A stretch of 40,336 nucleotides of DNA from Candidatus Nitrosocaldaceae archaeon (lineage in GTDB: Archaea; Thermoproteota; Nitrososphaeria; Nitrososphaerales; Nitrosocaldaceae): assembly GCA_026002835.1 (NCBI GenBank), contig BPGC01000016.1, forward strand, positions 1-40,336, read 5' to 3'. Both the position numbers and the translations under genes were made by a program. This document shows, piece by piece, positions 27,672-34,669 of the stretch. The notes beneath the pieces were generated by a model. It had not been told where the DNA came from and ran no database searches. It saw nothing but the letters and a program-made list of their open reading frames with translations. Numbering within the stretch: the stretch's first letter is position 1; the number at the start of each line of letters is the position of its first letter.

Positions 27672-28077
27672 CAATTTCACCATTATTTAGTAATTGAATG
27701 CTAGCAGTATATAGATACTCATTGTTATCTCCTTTAAACCTTCTAAGTTTTCCATTCTGAGTTAAACGCATAAGAGTTACTGCTATAGATTGTTTTGGAT
27801 ACATTAAACCATATGACTCTAATACATTCTTAACATCTGATAACCTTCTAGCATTTCTGCCCCAATCATCTTTGAATAATTTCAAGATAACATCACTTAA
27901 AGAGTCACTCTTCTCTATAGTTATGTTTGGAATATTAGAATTGATATCCATCTTTTTGTCATCCATCTTTGCCATAACTTTAGGAATAAATTCGATTGCA
28001 TTATCCATAACTTCTATAGGAGCCTCAACTTCTATCTCATTTGATCCCATCTTAATCCTGATCTTTATGTTACTCAA
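27664..28077 (-). CDS. Winged-helix protein (paralogue 2)
   Basis: A 137-residue protein with a beta-hairpin/helix module (NIKIRIKMGSNEIEVEAPIE) and a C-terminal winged helix (LSDVKNVLESYGL, KQSIAVTLMRLTQNGKLRRF) closely parallel to the protein at 26757. The start is a TTG at 28077: a TTTATAAA box lies 23-30 nt upstream, and the first beta strand, shared with the paralogues, would be lost if the ATG at 28050 were used. First gene of a two-gene overlapping unit. Confidence 0.72.
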   Translation of the reverse strand: MSNIKIRIKMGSNEIEVEAPIEVMDNAIEFIPKVMAKMDDKKMDINSNIPNITIEKSDSLSDVILKLFKDDWGRNARRLSDVKNVLESYGLMYPKQSIAVTLMRLTQNGKLRRFKGDNNEYLYTASIQLLNNGEIDG

Positions 28078-28099
28078 TATCTTGAATTATGATCATATA

Positions 28100-28107
28100 T
28101 TTATAAA
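28100..28107 (-). promoter_or_regulatory. TATA box of the winged-helix pair
   Basis: TTTATAAA, 23-30 nt before the TTG start at 28077. This supports leaderless initiation on a TTG codon. Confidence 0.5.
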
Positions 28108-28110
28108 ACT

Positions 28111-29973
28111 TTACTTATATTCTGAGATCTTTTGTTTGATAATCATGCTTACCTTCTTCCCATCAACCTTTCCTCTTAGTTGGCTCATGGCTTTGCCCAT
28201 AAGCATACTGAATGCATGCTCACCTTTCTCTTTTATTATGCTAATATTATCATTGATTATATCATCTATGATCTTCTCAACCTCTTCCTCATCTACCTTC
28301 TTTATATCTAACAGTTTTATTGCTTCATCTACACTAACCTTCTTGCTCATTATAGTCTCTAGTATTTTGTCTATAACCTCTTTTGCTATCTCTCCTCTAT
28401 CTAACCTTCTAAATATATCTACAAGTATCTCATCATTTAATATTCTAGTATCATAACCTTCTCTCTCTAAACTAACTATCGTTTCTGTTAATGTAGATGC
28501 TATTAATGTATTAGGAACATTCTTACAAACCTCTGCTATATCTTCAAATAGATTCAGATATTCAGAATCGAATACCTTTTCAGCCAATACCTTATTGATA
28601 TTATACTTTTTACTTAACTCATCGATATATTCATCCCATTGTTTTGGAATGTATTTCTTTAAAGAATTTAACATATCTTTGCTTATAACTACTGGTGGTA
28701 TATCTGTCTCTGGATACATTCTAGCAGCACCAGGTCTTGGTCTACTATATACAGTCTTTCCATCACTTGTTGCCGCTCTTGTTTCTGCTGGTACTCCTTT
28801 TAATGCTTCATTTAATCTCTCAATTATTGCATTTATTGAATAATTAACATTCTCTTCATTTCCAGCAAGTATTATTATCCCATCTTCATCTCTAGCATCT
28901 AACACTTCTTTAACATTTACTAGATCTTCCTCAGTTATACCATATGCAGGGAGTTCATCCGAATGAAATATTCCTCCTAAACCATAAAACCTTACCAACT
29001 CTCCTAACTCTCTTCCTAACCTTATACCTTCATATGGTTCAAATCCTAAAATGCCAGAAATATTATCAATTTTAATAGCTTTTACAACACCATTTACTAA
29101 AGCCTTCTTGATCACTTTTGATCCCGAATTCTTGAATATATTGCTAACATCAGCAACTTTGTAATTTATACTATCTATCCTCTCCTTCAATTTGTTAGCA
29201 ATTATTAACAATCCATGCTGTCTTTTCATCTCATATTCTATAACACGCTTCAATTGATCCAGCTTTTGAACTCCTTTAACCTCTATTACATTACCTCCTT
29301 TAATAGATATATTCACATCTTGTCTTATAGTTCCTAAACCTCTAGCAACCCTTTTGCTGGCTCTTAATAGCCTTCCTAACTTTAATGCCAAATCTGCTAT
29401 CTCTTCTGGTCTCTTTGTTACTGGTGCTAATGATATCTCAATTAATGGCACCCCTAGCCTATCTAAAGCATAACTCTTAATCTTCTCATTCTCGTCAATT
29501 ATTCTAGCAGCATCTTCTTCTAATGATATAGTTTGTATCTTAACACCATCTATTTCTCCTCCTATAGCTATAAGCATCGTTCTCTGAAAACCAGTAGTAT
29601 TTGATCCATCAATGACTATCTTACGCATTACATGAACCTCATCAACTATATCTGCACTCAATGCTAGAGATAATATCAATGCTGTCTCTAAAGCTTCTTG
29701 GTTTAGATCATGTGGAGGTTCTTCATCAGCCTCAACTAAGCATGAGTTAAAATTGCTAGCAAGGTATCTTATCATCCTACCTTTCTTGAATTCAAATATT
29801 GCTGCTGGATCGTATTCTCCTAACTCACTTTGTGTTGGTCTTAACCTTCTAAAGAATTCATGCTCATGCTCTTCAACCTCTATAGGCTTACAGTTACAGA
29901 ATAATTTATTTCTAGTAGCGAGTTGTTGGTGTATCTCTAATCCTACCTTCAATCCAATAGCTTCTGGATCCAT
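28111..29973 (-). CDS. gatE: Glutamyl-tRNA(Gln) amidotransferase subunit E
   Basis: A 620-residue archaeal GatE, the tRNA- and ATP-dependent kinase part of the GatDE complex that turns Glu-tRNA(Gln) into Gln-tRNA(Gln). It starts GLKVGLEIHQQLATRNKLFC, followed by the GatB-like cradle (RQDVNISIKGG, GVPLIEISLAP) and an AspRS-like insert in the middle. The C-terminal tail domain (about 470-620, LMGKAMSQLRGKVDG) binds tRNA. It follows gatD by 4 nt. Presence of GatDE implies no direct glutaminyl-tRNA synthetase. Confidence 0.96.
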   Translation of the reverse strand: MDPEAIGLKVGLEIHQQLATRNKLFCNCKPIEVEEHEHEFFRRLRPTQSELGEYDPAAIFEFKKGRMIRYLASNFNSCLVEADEEPPHDLNQEALETALILSLALSADIVDEVHVMRKIVIDGSNTTGFQRTMLIAIGGEIDGVKIQTISLEEDAARIIDENEKIKSYALDRLGVPLIEISLAPVTKRPEEIADLALKLGRLLRASKRVARGLGTIRQDVNISIKGGNVIEVKGVQKLDQLKRVIEYEMKRQHGLLIIANKLKERIDSINYKVADVSNIFKNSGSKVIKKALVNGVVKAIKIDNISGILGFEPYEGIRLGRELGELVRFYGLGGIFHSDELPAYGITEEDLVNVKEVLDARDEDGIIILAGNEENVNYSINAIIERLNEALKGVPAETRAATSDGKTVYSRPRPGAARMYPETDIPPVVISKDMLNSLKKYIPKQWDEYIDELSKKYNINKVLAEKVFDSEYLNLFEDIAEVCKNVPNTLIASTLTETIVSLEREGYDTRILNDEILVDIFRRLDRGEIAKEVIDKILETIMSKKVSVDEAIKLLDIKKVDEEEVEKIIDDIINDNISIIKEKGEHAFSMLMGKAMSQLRGKVDGKKVSMIIKQKISEYK

Positions 29974-29977
29974 ATTC

Positions 29978-31264
29978 TCATCCTATAATAGATCTCTCGT
30001 TCATCTCTCTGCTAATATTCTCAAGCATAATATCTTTAACTTGATCATGATCGTAATTTGCTAATGCCCATGACAATTTTGTAAATGCAGTTTCTGCTAA
30101 CATATCTTCAAGAGGAATAACTCCTAACCTTAAGAGATCTCTGCCAGTCTCATATACAGTCATTCTAACCCTACCTTCTATGCATTGTGATGTCATGCAT
30201 ATTATAACATTCTTATTTATAGCATCTTCTATAGCATTGAATAATGTTTTCCCAACATGCCCTAAACCAGTGCCTTCTATTACTATACCTTTACTATCAT
30301 CTGCTAGATATTTTATGATATTAGCATCCATACTTGGATAATATTTAAGTAAAGATACTTTTGCAAATGATGGTTTGATATATTCTCTAACTTCGCCTCT
30401 TTTAGGAAGAGATCTATCGTTATAGATTATCTCTCTACCATCTTTAACATATGCTATAGGCTTTATACCAATAGATCTAAAAGCATCTCTTCTACTTGTA
30501 TGACATTTTCTAACTCTTGTACCTAGATGAATAGATATAAGGTTATCACTCAGATTATCATGCATTGCTACAAATACACCAGTAAGATCTGTCTTTGATG
30601 CAAATAAAGTAGCAGCAATGAGATTGGTAGCAGCGTCTGATGATGGTCTATCAGAAGACCTCTGAGCTCCTACTAATACTATAGGTATGTTGATCTTTAA
30701 TGCGAATGATAAAGCTGATGCTGTATAATGCATTGTATCTGTTCCGTGAGTTATTATTATACCATCGTAATCTCTCTTCTCATAAACCTTTTCTGCAATT
30801 GCTTTCCAATGTTCATATGTTAGATTCTCACTATATTCATTAAATAATACTTCTGGCTCTATGTTTGCTATATTACTTAACTCTGGAACTGCATTATACA
30901 ACTCCTCAGCAGATAGTATGGCTTTAACTCCTCCAGTCCTATAATCTATCTTACTTGCTATCGTTCCTCCAGTACTTATCATAGCTATTCTAGGAAGATC
31001 TCCTCTAACTTTATGTTCAATCTTTCTAGCACTTTTCATAACTTTAGACTCTAGCACTTCTATAGAATTGATCTTATCTATATCTATACCAACATTATAT
31101 CCATTAGATAGTTTTATAACAATATGTTTATCATCAGCAAACTCATATCTAGGCATCAATATGCCTTCGAAACTCTTATCATCTAACTTTATCTTAACCT
31201 GATCTCCAACCTTAGCATTACATCTATCTAATAGCTCTAATGCCTTTCCTCTATAACCTTGCAT
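29978..31264 (-). CDS. gatD: Glutamyl-tRNA(Gln) amidotransferase subunit D (asparaginase-like)
   Basis: A 428-residue GatD, which releases ammonia from glutamine or asparagine for GatE. After an SH3-like N-terminal domain (about 1-90) the asparaginase fold shows the two catalytic Thr regions, MISTGGTIASK and HGTDTMHYTASAL. The distinctive GatD N-terminal domain separates it from ordinary L-asparaginase. First gene of the gatDE operon, with a GGAGAGG sequence a few nt before the ATG. Divergent from the Lrp-like regulator, whose operator-like dyads lie in between. Confidence 0.96.
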   Translation of the reverse strand: MQGYRGKALELLDRCNAKVGDQVKIKLDDKSFEGILMPRYEFADDKHIVIKLSNGYNVGIDIDKINSIEVLESKVMKSARKIEHKVRGDLPRIAMISTGGTIASKIDYRTGGVKAILSAEELYNAVPELSNIANIEPEVLFNEYSENLTYEHWKAIAEKVYEKRDYDGIIITHGTDTMHYTASALSFALKINIPIVLVGAQRSSDRPSSDAATNLIAATLFASKTDLTGVFVAMHDNLSDNLISIHLGTRVRKCHTSRRDAFRSIGIKPIAYVKDGREIIYNDRSLPKRGEVREYIKPSFAKVSLLKYYPSMDANIIKYLADDSKGIVIEGTGLGHVGKTLFNAIEDAINKNVIICMTSQCIEGRVRMTVYETGRDLLRLGVIPLEDMLAETAFTKLSWALANYDHDQVKDIMLENISREMNERSIIG

Positions 31265-31319
31265 GTAATCCTCTCCTATTTATACTCATTAAAGTATTGC
31301 TATTCATAGGGTGAGAATA

Positions 31320-31340
31320 ATGCTTATATTTTATAAGCAT
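31320..31340. promoter_or_regulatory. Perfect dyad ATGCTTATA-N3-TATAAGCAT
   Basis: Nine-base perfect arms around a TTT spacer, in the gap between gatD and the Lrp-like gene. Its core GCTTAT/ATAAGC is repeated in the next dyad, a layout typical of operators of dimeric Lrp/AsnC proteins. It is 41-62 nt before the regulator ATG and 55 nt from gatD. Confidence 0.55.
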
Positions 31341-31345
31341 AACCG

Positions 31346-31378
31346 AGCTTATTTTATACAAGTTATACATAATAAGCT
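31346..31378. promoter_or_regulatory. Spaced dyad AGCTTATT ... AATAAGCT flanking the TATA box
   Basis: AGCTTATT (31346-31353) and AATAAGCT (31371-31378), 17 nt apart, enclose TTTTATA (31352-31358), the likely TATA box of the regulator gene starting at 31382. Binding here would shut the promoter, so self-repression is a good guess. Confidence 0.5.
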
Positions 31379-31381
31379 TGC

Positions 31382-31960
31382 ATGAGACGGGTTAGGATAA
31401 TAGATAGTGTAGATAAGGAGATCTTGAGGATAATAGCTAAACATCCAAAGATAAATCAAGTAGAATTGGCTAGTAAGATGGGCTTGACTCAGCCAGCAAT
31501 ATCATTAAGGTTAAGAAAGTTGAGGAAGATGAACGTTCTTAATGATGAGAATGTAATAATAGATCCTAGCATTCTAGGCATAAGGTTGCTTAGTATAGAT
31601 ATTCATGCTAAAAATAATAGTCATATGATAGAGAAAGCAAGAAGATGTCCTATGGTAATACATTGTTATGCCATGGAAGGCAATACATTATCATTAGTAG
31701 CAATGGGAGAGAATAAACAATTCCTAAACTGTATGGTTAGTAAGCATATAGAATCTGATGCAGTTGAGGTTAATGCTAGGAATATAATTGAGAGTATAAA
31801 AGGTATTAATACAACAGTAGATCTTGATCAGAGATTAGAAGAGCCGCCTTGTGGAGATCCACCTTGTACAGAATGTGAATATTACATAGATAATGGAGGA
31901 GAGTGTGTAGGCTGTCCATTAACTATACACTACAAAGGCTCATTATGGAATGGAGTATAA
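31382..31960 (+). CDS. Lrp/AsnC-family regulator with C-terminal Cys cluster
   Basis: A 192-residue regulator. Residues 5-60 are the AsnC-type HTH (DKEILRIIAKHPKINQVELA, TQPAISLRLRKL). Residues 65-145 resemble a shortened RAM effector domain (LLSIDIHAKN, MVIHCYAMEGNTLSLVAMG). The tail is unusual: C157-x4-C162-x2-C165-x9-C175-x2-C178, a motif fit for an Fe-S cluster or zinc; C89, C95 and C117 add further thiols. Inference: redox or metal control of an Lrp-like repressor. Two GCTTAT dyads cover its own promoter, suggesting autoregulation. Divergent from gatDE. Confidence 0.82.
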   Translation: MRRVRIIDSVDKEILRIIAKHPKINQVELASKMGLTQPAISLRLRKLRKMNVLNDENVIIDPSILGIRLLSIDIHAKNNSHMIEKARRCPMVIHCYAMEGNTLSLVAMGENKQFLNCMVSKHIESDAVEVNARNIIESIKGINTTVDLDQRLEEPPCGDPPCTECEYYIDNGGECVGCPLTIHYKGSLWNGV

Positions 31961-32046
31961 CTATATTTTTTGTCAACGCTATATAGTAAACTAGTCAAAG
32001 AATACTAACATAATCCCAAATTAATATAGTATGAGATGCTAAAGAT

Positions 32047-32283
32047 ATGGTAAGAGTAGAAGTAGAGATCCCCGATGGTGCAGTAAGGTTCTTACAAGCA
32101 ATGCAGATACTATGGCAGTTACCTCAAGATTGGGCTAAGCATTACATGTCTAATGCTATACTAAAGGCTATTGAGAATGATGCGGATGGATTTCTAGATA
32201 AAGAGAGGTTGAAGGAGTTATATGGCATAGGTAGGATGGACTCTCAAGAATTACCAACAAATAGAGAGGTAGTTACTACCTAA
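32047..32283 (+). CDS. Small conserved-looking protein of unknown function
   Basis: A 78-residue protein, mostly helical after a short strand (MVRVEVEIPDGAVRFLQAMQ). Acidic, without Cys or membrane helix; Trp at 23 and 28. A TATA-like AATTAATATA at about -27 supports the ATG. The start resembles short ribbon-helix-helix strands but no such fold is clear. Not recognised. Confidence 0.68.
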   Translation: MVRVEVEIPDGAVRFLQAMQILWQLPQDWAKHYMSNAILKAIENDADGFLDKERLKELYGIGRMDSQELPTNREVVTT

Positions 32284-32290
32284 ATCTTTT

Positions 32291-32764
32291 TTATCCTCCA
32301 GTTAGTCTAGTAAACTTGTTTATCTTCTTAATATTAGATACATAATCTATATTGCTTAATGCTATTATGGCCGATTCTCTAACCTCTTTATCCTTATCAT
32401 TTAATGCTTTCTCTAAAGTTTTTCTACCTTCTTCAGATCCTATGACTCCTATAGCTATAGCCGCTTCATGCCTAACAAACATACTAGGATCGTTCTCAAC
32501 AGCTTTTGCTAGAGCATCTAAACCTTTCTTAAAACCCATCTGACCTAGAGAGAATGCTGCTTCATGCCTAACCAATTCATTAGGATCGTTTAATAATACA
32601 TAACTGATATCATCTATAACATCTTCATCACCTATATCTGCTAATATGCATACTGCTCTTGTTCTAACTACAAAATCCTCATGCCTAATCATCTTCTTAA
32701 AATATGCTATATCACGCTTATCATATGCATCTTCCATCTCAGCAAATATAGCTAGTCTATCCAA
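32291..32764 (-). CDS. HEAT-repeat protein
   Basis: A 157-residue alpha-solenoid with about four HEAT/PBS-lyase-type repeats of roughly 31 residues. The repeated core is seen as VRTRAVCILADIGDEDVIDD, VRHEAAFSLGQMGFKKGLDA, VRHEAAIAIGVIGSEEGRKT and VRESAIIALSNID. Such modules are protein-protein scaffolds; deoxyhypusine hydroxylase-like HEAT proteins are longer and have His-Glu metal pairs. HE pairs do occur in two repeats here (RHEAA), but a hydroxylase role is not supported by length. Confidence 0.85.
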   Translation of the reverse strand: MDRLAIFAEMEDAYDKRDIAYFKKMIRHEDFVVRTRAVCILADIGDEDVIDDISYVLLNDPNELVRHEAAFSLGQMGFKKGLDALAKAVENDPSMFVRHEAAIAIGVIGSEEGRKTLEKALNDKDKEVRESAIIALSNIDYVSNIKKINKFTRLTGG

Positions 32765-32879
32765 TGCAAATATGATAAATAATAAGTGATATTTTATCTT
32801 TATTTAATATACAGCAAGTTAATATAGACATATGAGCTTCAAAAACTTTATAACTTAATTACTTCTAACCAAATGTGTC

Positions 32880-33200
32880 ATGGTAGTTGAAGTAGTAAAG
32901 TCTGGGGATGGTTGGTTAATAAAATGTAGCGATTCGGGCAATAGAGGGGCTGGTCCCGCTCGTGCTAGAGGTGTTGGAATTATGATGTATCCTAAAGATG
33001 TTGGAGATTTTATAATGGCTATAGATAAGGCTTCAGCCGGTTTGTCATATGCCTTTACTAGAAGTGATGGGGCAGTTATTAGAGCTTACCCTAGCGAAAC
33101 CAAACCTGGAAGTATAGTTATAGAGAGGAGCGGGGGTAATTGGATAAGATTGGATGCTAATGATGCAGCAGAACTAAGATTGGCATTAACTAGACTATAG
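32880..33200 (+). CDS. Small beta-rich protein with two internal similar halves
   Basis: A 106-residue protein, unrecognised. Two halves look alike: a strand pair followed by a helix (MMYPKDVGDFIMAIDKA; then WIRLDANDAAELRLALTRL). This recalls PC4/PUR-type nucleic-acid-binding repeats, but the resemblance is weak and by eye. The middle contains a basic Gly/Ala/Arg stretch (NRGAGPARARGVG). A TTTATAAC box lies about 32 nt before the ATG. G and C are locally richer than in neighbouring genes. Confidence 0.65.
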   Translation: MVVEVVKSGDGWLIKCSDSGNRGAGPARARGVGIMMYPKDVGDFIMAIDKASAGLSYAFTRSDGAVIRAYPSETKPGSIVIERSGGNWIRLDANDAAELRLALTRL

Positions 33201-33230
33201 AAATATCATAATTTTTTGTTATAAAATTAT

Positions 33231-33692
33231 CTAATCTTTATTATCTTTATTACAGCATTCTCCTCTAGGTATCCTATGTCCATGCGGGCATCTTTCTGGG
33301 TGATTTAATAATGAGCATAATGCATCTGTAAACCTTTTATTCATATGGTGTTCTATGCCACAAACCATCTCTTCATCTATATCTATCTTTAGAGCATTCT
33401 TCATCATAACCTCTAATAACCTACTGTTCCTTACCATCTGCCTTCCTATATCTTCTCCCTTCTCTGTAAGTTCAGCTGTTCCTTTCTTGTATATAACTAA
33501 ACCCATATCATTAAGCTTCTTCAACATCTGAACTACGCTAGGCTGTGTTACATTCAATACTCTAGCTATAGAACTAACCTTTGCTTGCTCATTCATATCC
33601 TTTAACCACCAGATAGCTTTAAGATACATCTCTATATGCTCAGATTCAGCAGTTCCTACGAATAATACCTCTTTCTCTCCTTTCTCCATCAT
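33231..33692 (-). CDS. DtxR/MntR-family metal-dependent regulator
   Basis: A 153-residue repressor. The N-terminal winged helix is typical (SEHIEMYLKAIWWLKDMNEQ, VTQPSVVQMLKKLNDMGLV). The dimerisation part has metal ligands in MVCGIEHHM and the tail HPERCPHGHRIPRGECC is rich in Cys and His. DtxR-family proteins repress metal uptake when Fe(II) or Mn(II) binds. It is 33 nt downstream of the TrmB-like gene on the same strand and probably co-transcribed. The extra Cys (CC at the end) may tune metal choice. Confidence 0.88.
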   Translation of the reverse strand: MMEKGEKEVLFVGTAESEHIEMYLKAIWWLKDMNEQAKVSSIARVLNVTQPSVVQMLKKLNDMGLVIYKKGTAELTEKGEDIGRQMVRNSRLLEVMMKNALKIDIDEEMVCGIEHHMNKRFTDALCSLLNHPERCPHGHRIPRGECCNKDNKD

Positions 33693-33725
33693 ATCTCTCT
33701 ATTAACAATTATAAACTATTAAGTT

Positions 33726-34478
33726 TTATTCTTTAGCATCTTGCCAGAGATATTGGAAGTACTCCTTTGCAAACCTAGCCAAACCTATATGCTCAGCCCA
33801 TATAGCCAATGCTTCACTAGCATTATTATCTCCTGCTAACAATATTATAACTTCTTTAGAATCGCTTATAACTCCTCCACCAAACATACTATCTTTAAGC
33901 CTAACCTCACTAACCCTAGATAACGCTTTTATGATATCTTTAGATGTATTCTCTGCGGCTAAAACATATATCTTTACACCCTTTTCATATAACATTCTTA
34001 GTAAAGGCTGTAATGGTTTTGCTAATTCTTCAGCTGCTGCTGGGAATGCTATCAATAACTCTTCTCTACTATTCTCGATAATCTCCTTTACTCTAGCTAA
34101 TATATTAAAGACTCCTCTTATAACCCAGATCTCTGGTTTCTCTTTTACACCAGTTTTCTCATATAAACTCTTCAATTCATTTAATACAATACTTTCATTC
34201 TCTTTCAACTCATTCTCAAGTCTTAACCTAGTTGCTTCTAATGCAGTAGTTGGGGATTTAGGATAAAATTTTGTAGGTCTTGAACCATCTGTTTCAATCC
34301 AACCTTTCTCTTCTAATTTGTCCAAAACTTCATAGATCTTGCTATAAGGAACATTAGATTTATTGCTTAACTCTTGAGCTGTTAAAGCTCCTTCATTAAG
34401 TAATGTAACATATGCTTTGATCTCATAGCCAGTAAGTCCTAAATTTTCCATAGCCTTTTTTGCTTTCTCACTTAACAT
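33726..34478 (-). CDS. TrmB-like transcriptional regulator
   Basis: A 250-residue protein. The N-terminal winged helix fits TrmB (GLTGYEIKAYVTLLNEGALT, ELSNKSNVPYSKIYEVLDKL), followed by a coiled-coil dimer helix (about 78-110) and a C-terminal domain (about 115-245; PEIWVIRGVFNILARVKEII) of the PLD-like/effector type in short TrmB proteins. It lacks the extra sugar-binding domain of long TrmB, so a sugar ligand is not assured. Divergent from the tetraether synthase gene, with two perfect palindromes between. AATAAATA about 27 nt upstream suits leaderless start. Confidence 0.86.
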   Translation of the reverse strand: MLSEKAKKAMENLGLTGYEIKAYVTLLNEGALTAQELSNKSNVPYSKIYEVLDKLEEKGWIETDGSRPTKFYPKSPTTALEATRLRLENELKENESIVLNELKSLYEKTGVKEKPEIWVIRGVFNILARVKEIIENSREELLIAFPAAAEELAKPLQPLLRMLYEKGVKIYVLAAENTSKDIIKALSRVSEVRLKDSMFGGGVISDSKEVIILLAGDNNASEALAIWAEHIGLARFAKEYFQYLWQDAKE

Positions 34479-34533
34479 ACATTCTTTTATAGTTTGACGG
34501 TATTTATTCTCTATCTTGACTATGTATAAATTC

Positions 34534-34550
34534 GATCTAATAATTAGATC
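34534..34550. promoter_or_regulatory. Perfect palindrome GATCTAAT-A-ATTAGATC
   Basis: Eight-base perfect arms in the divergent gap between trmB-like and tes genes, 56-72 nt before the trmB-like ATG. CTAAT is shared with the second palindrome 14 nt away, consistent with a pair of sites for one dimeric regulator. Confidence 0.5.
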
Positions 34551-34563
34551 TTTATAATCTATT

Positions 34564-34581
34564 TATTAGTCTAGACTAATA
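34564..34581. promoter_or_regulatory. Perfect 18-bp palindrome TATTAGTCTAGACTAATA
   Basis: Fully self-complementary over 18 bp, 86-103 nt before the trmB-like ATG and 89-106 nt before the tes ATG. Such long perfect symmetry in non-coding DNA is a good operator candidate, for the adjacent TrmB-like protein first. Confidence 0.55.
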
Positions 34582-34633
34582 TCGCTAGAGTTATAGTATA
34601 ACCAAGCAATACACTATTAAAAGTTGGATAATA

Positions 34634-34641
34634 TTTATATT
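34634..34641 (+). promoter_or_regulatory. TATA box of the tetraether synthase gene
   Basis: TTTATATT about 27 nt before a TTG (34661) and 36 nt before the ATG (34670). Transcription would start near 34660, giving either a leaderless TTG start or a 10-nt leader to the ATG. Confidence 0.4.
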
Positions 34642-34669
34642 CTATTATGAGATCACCATCTTGATAGCG

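Noticed and set aside
28137..28145. TGATAATCA as operator near gatE
   Set aside because: It lies inside the gatE coding sequence near its 3' end; chance is the simplest explanation. The copy at 22486 is likewise in coding DNA.
29978..31264. Plain L-asparaginase
   Set aside because: The N-terminal SH3-like domain and the immediately following gatE make it GatD.
32291..32764. Deoxyhypusine hydroxylase
   Set aside because: HEAT repeats and some His-Glu pairs are present, but the protein is about half the family length and only two repeats carry HE.
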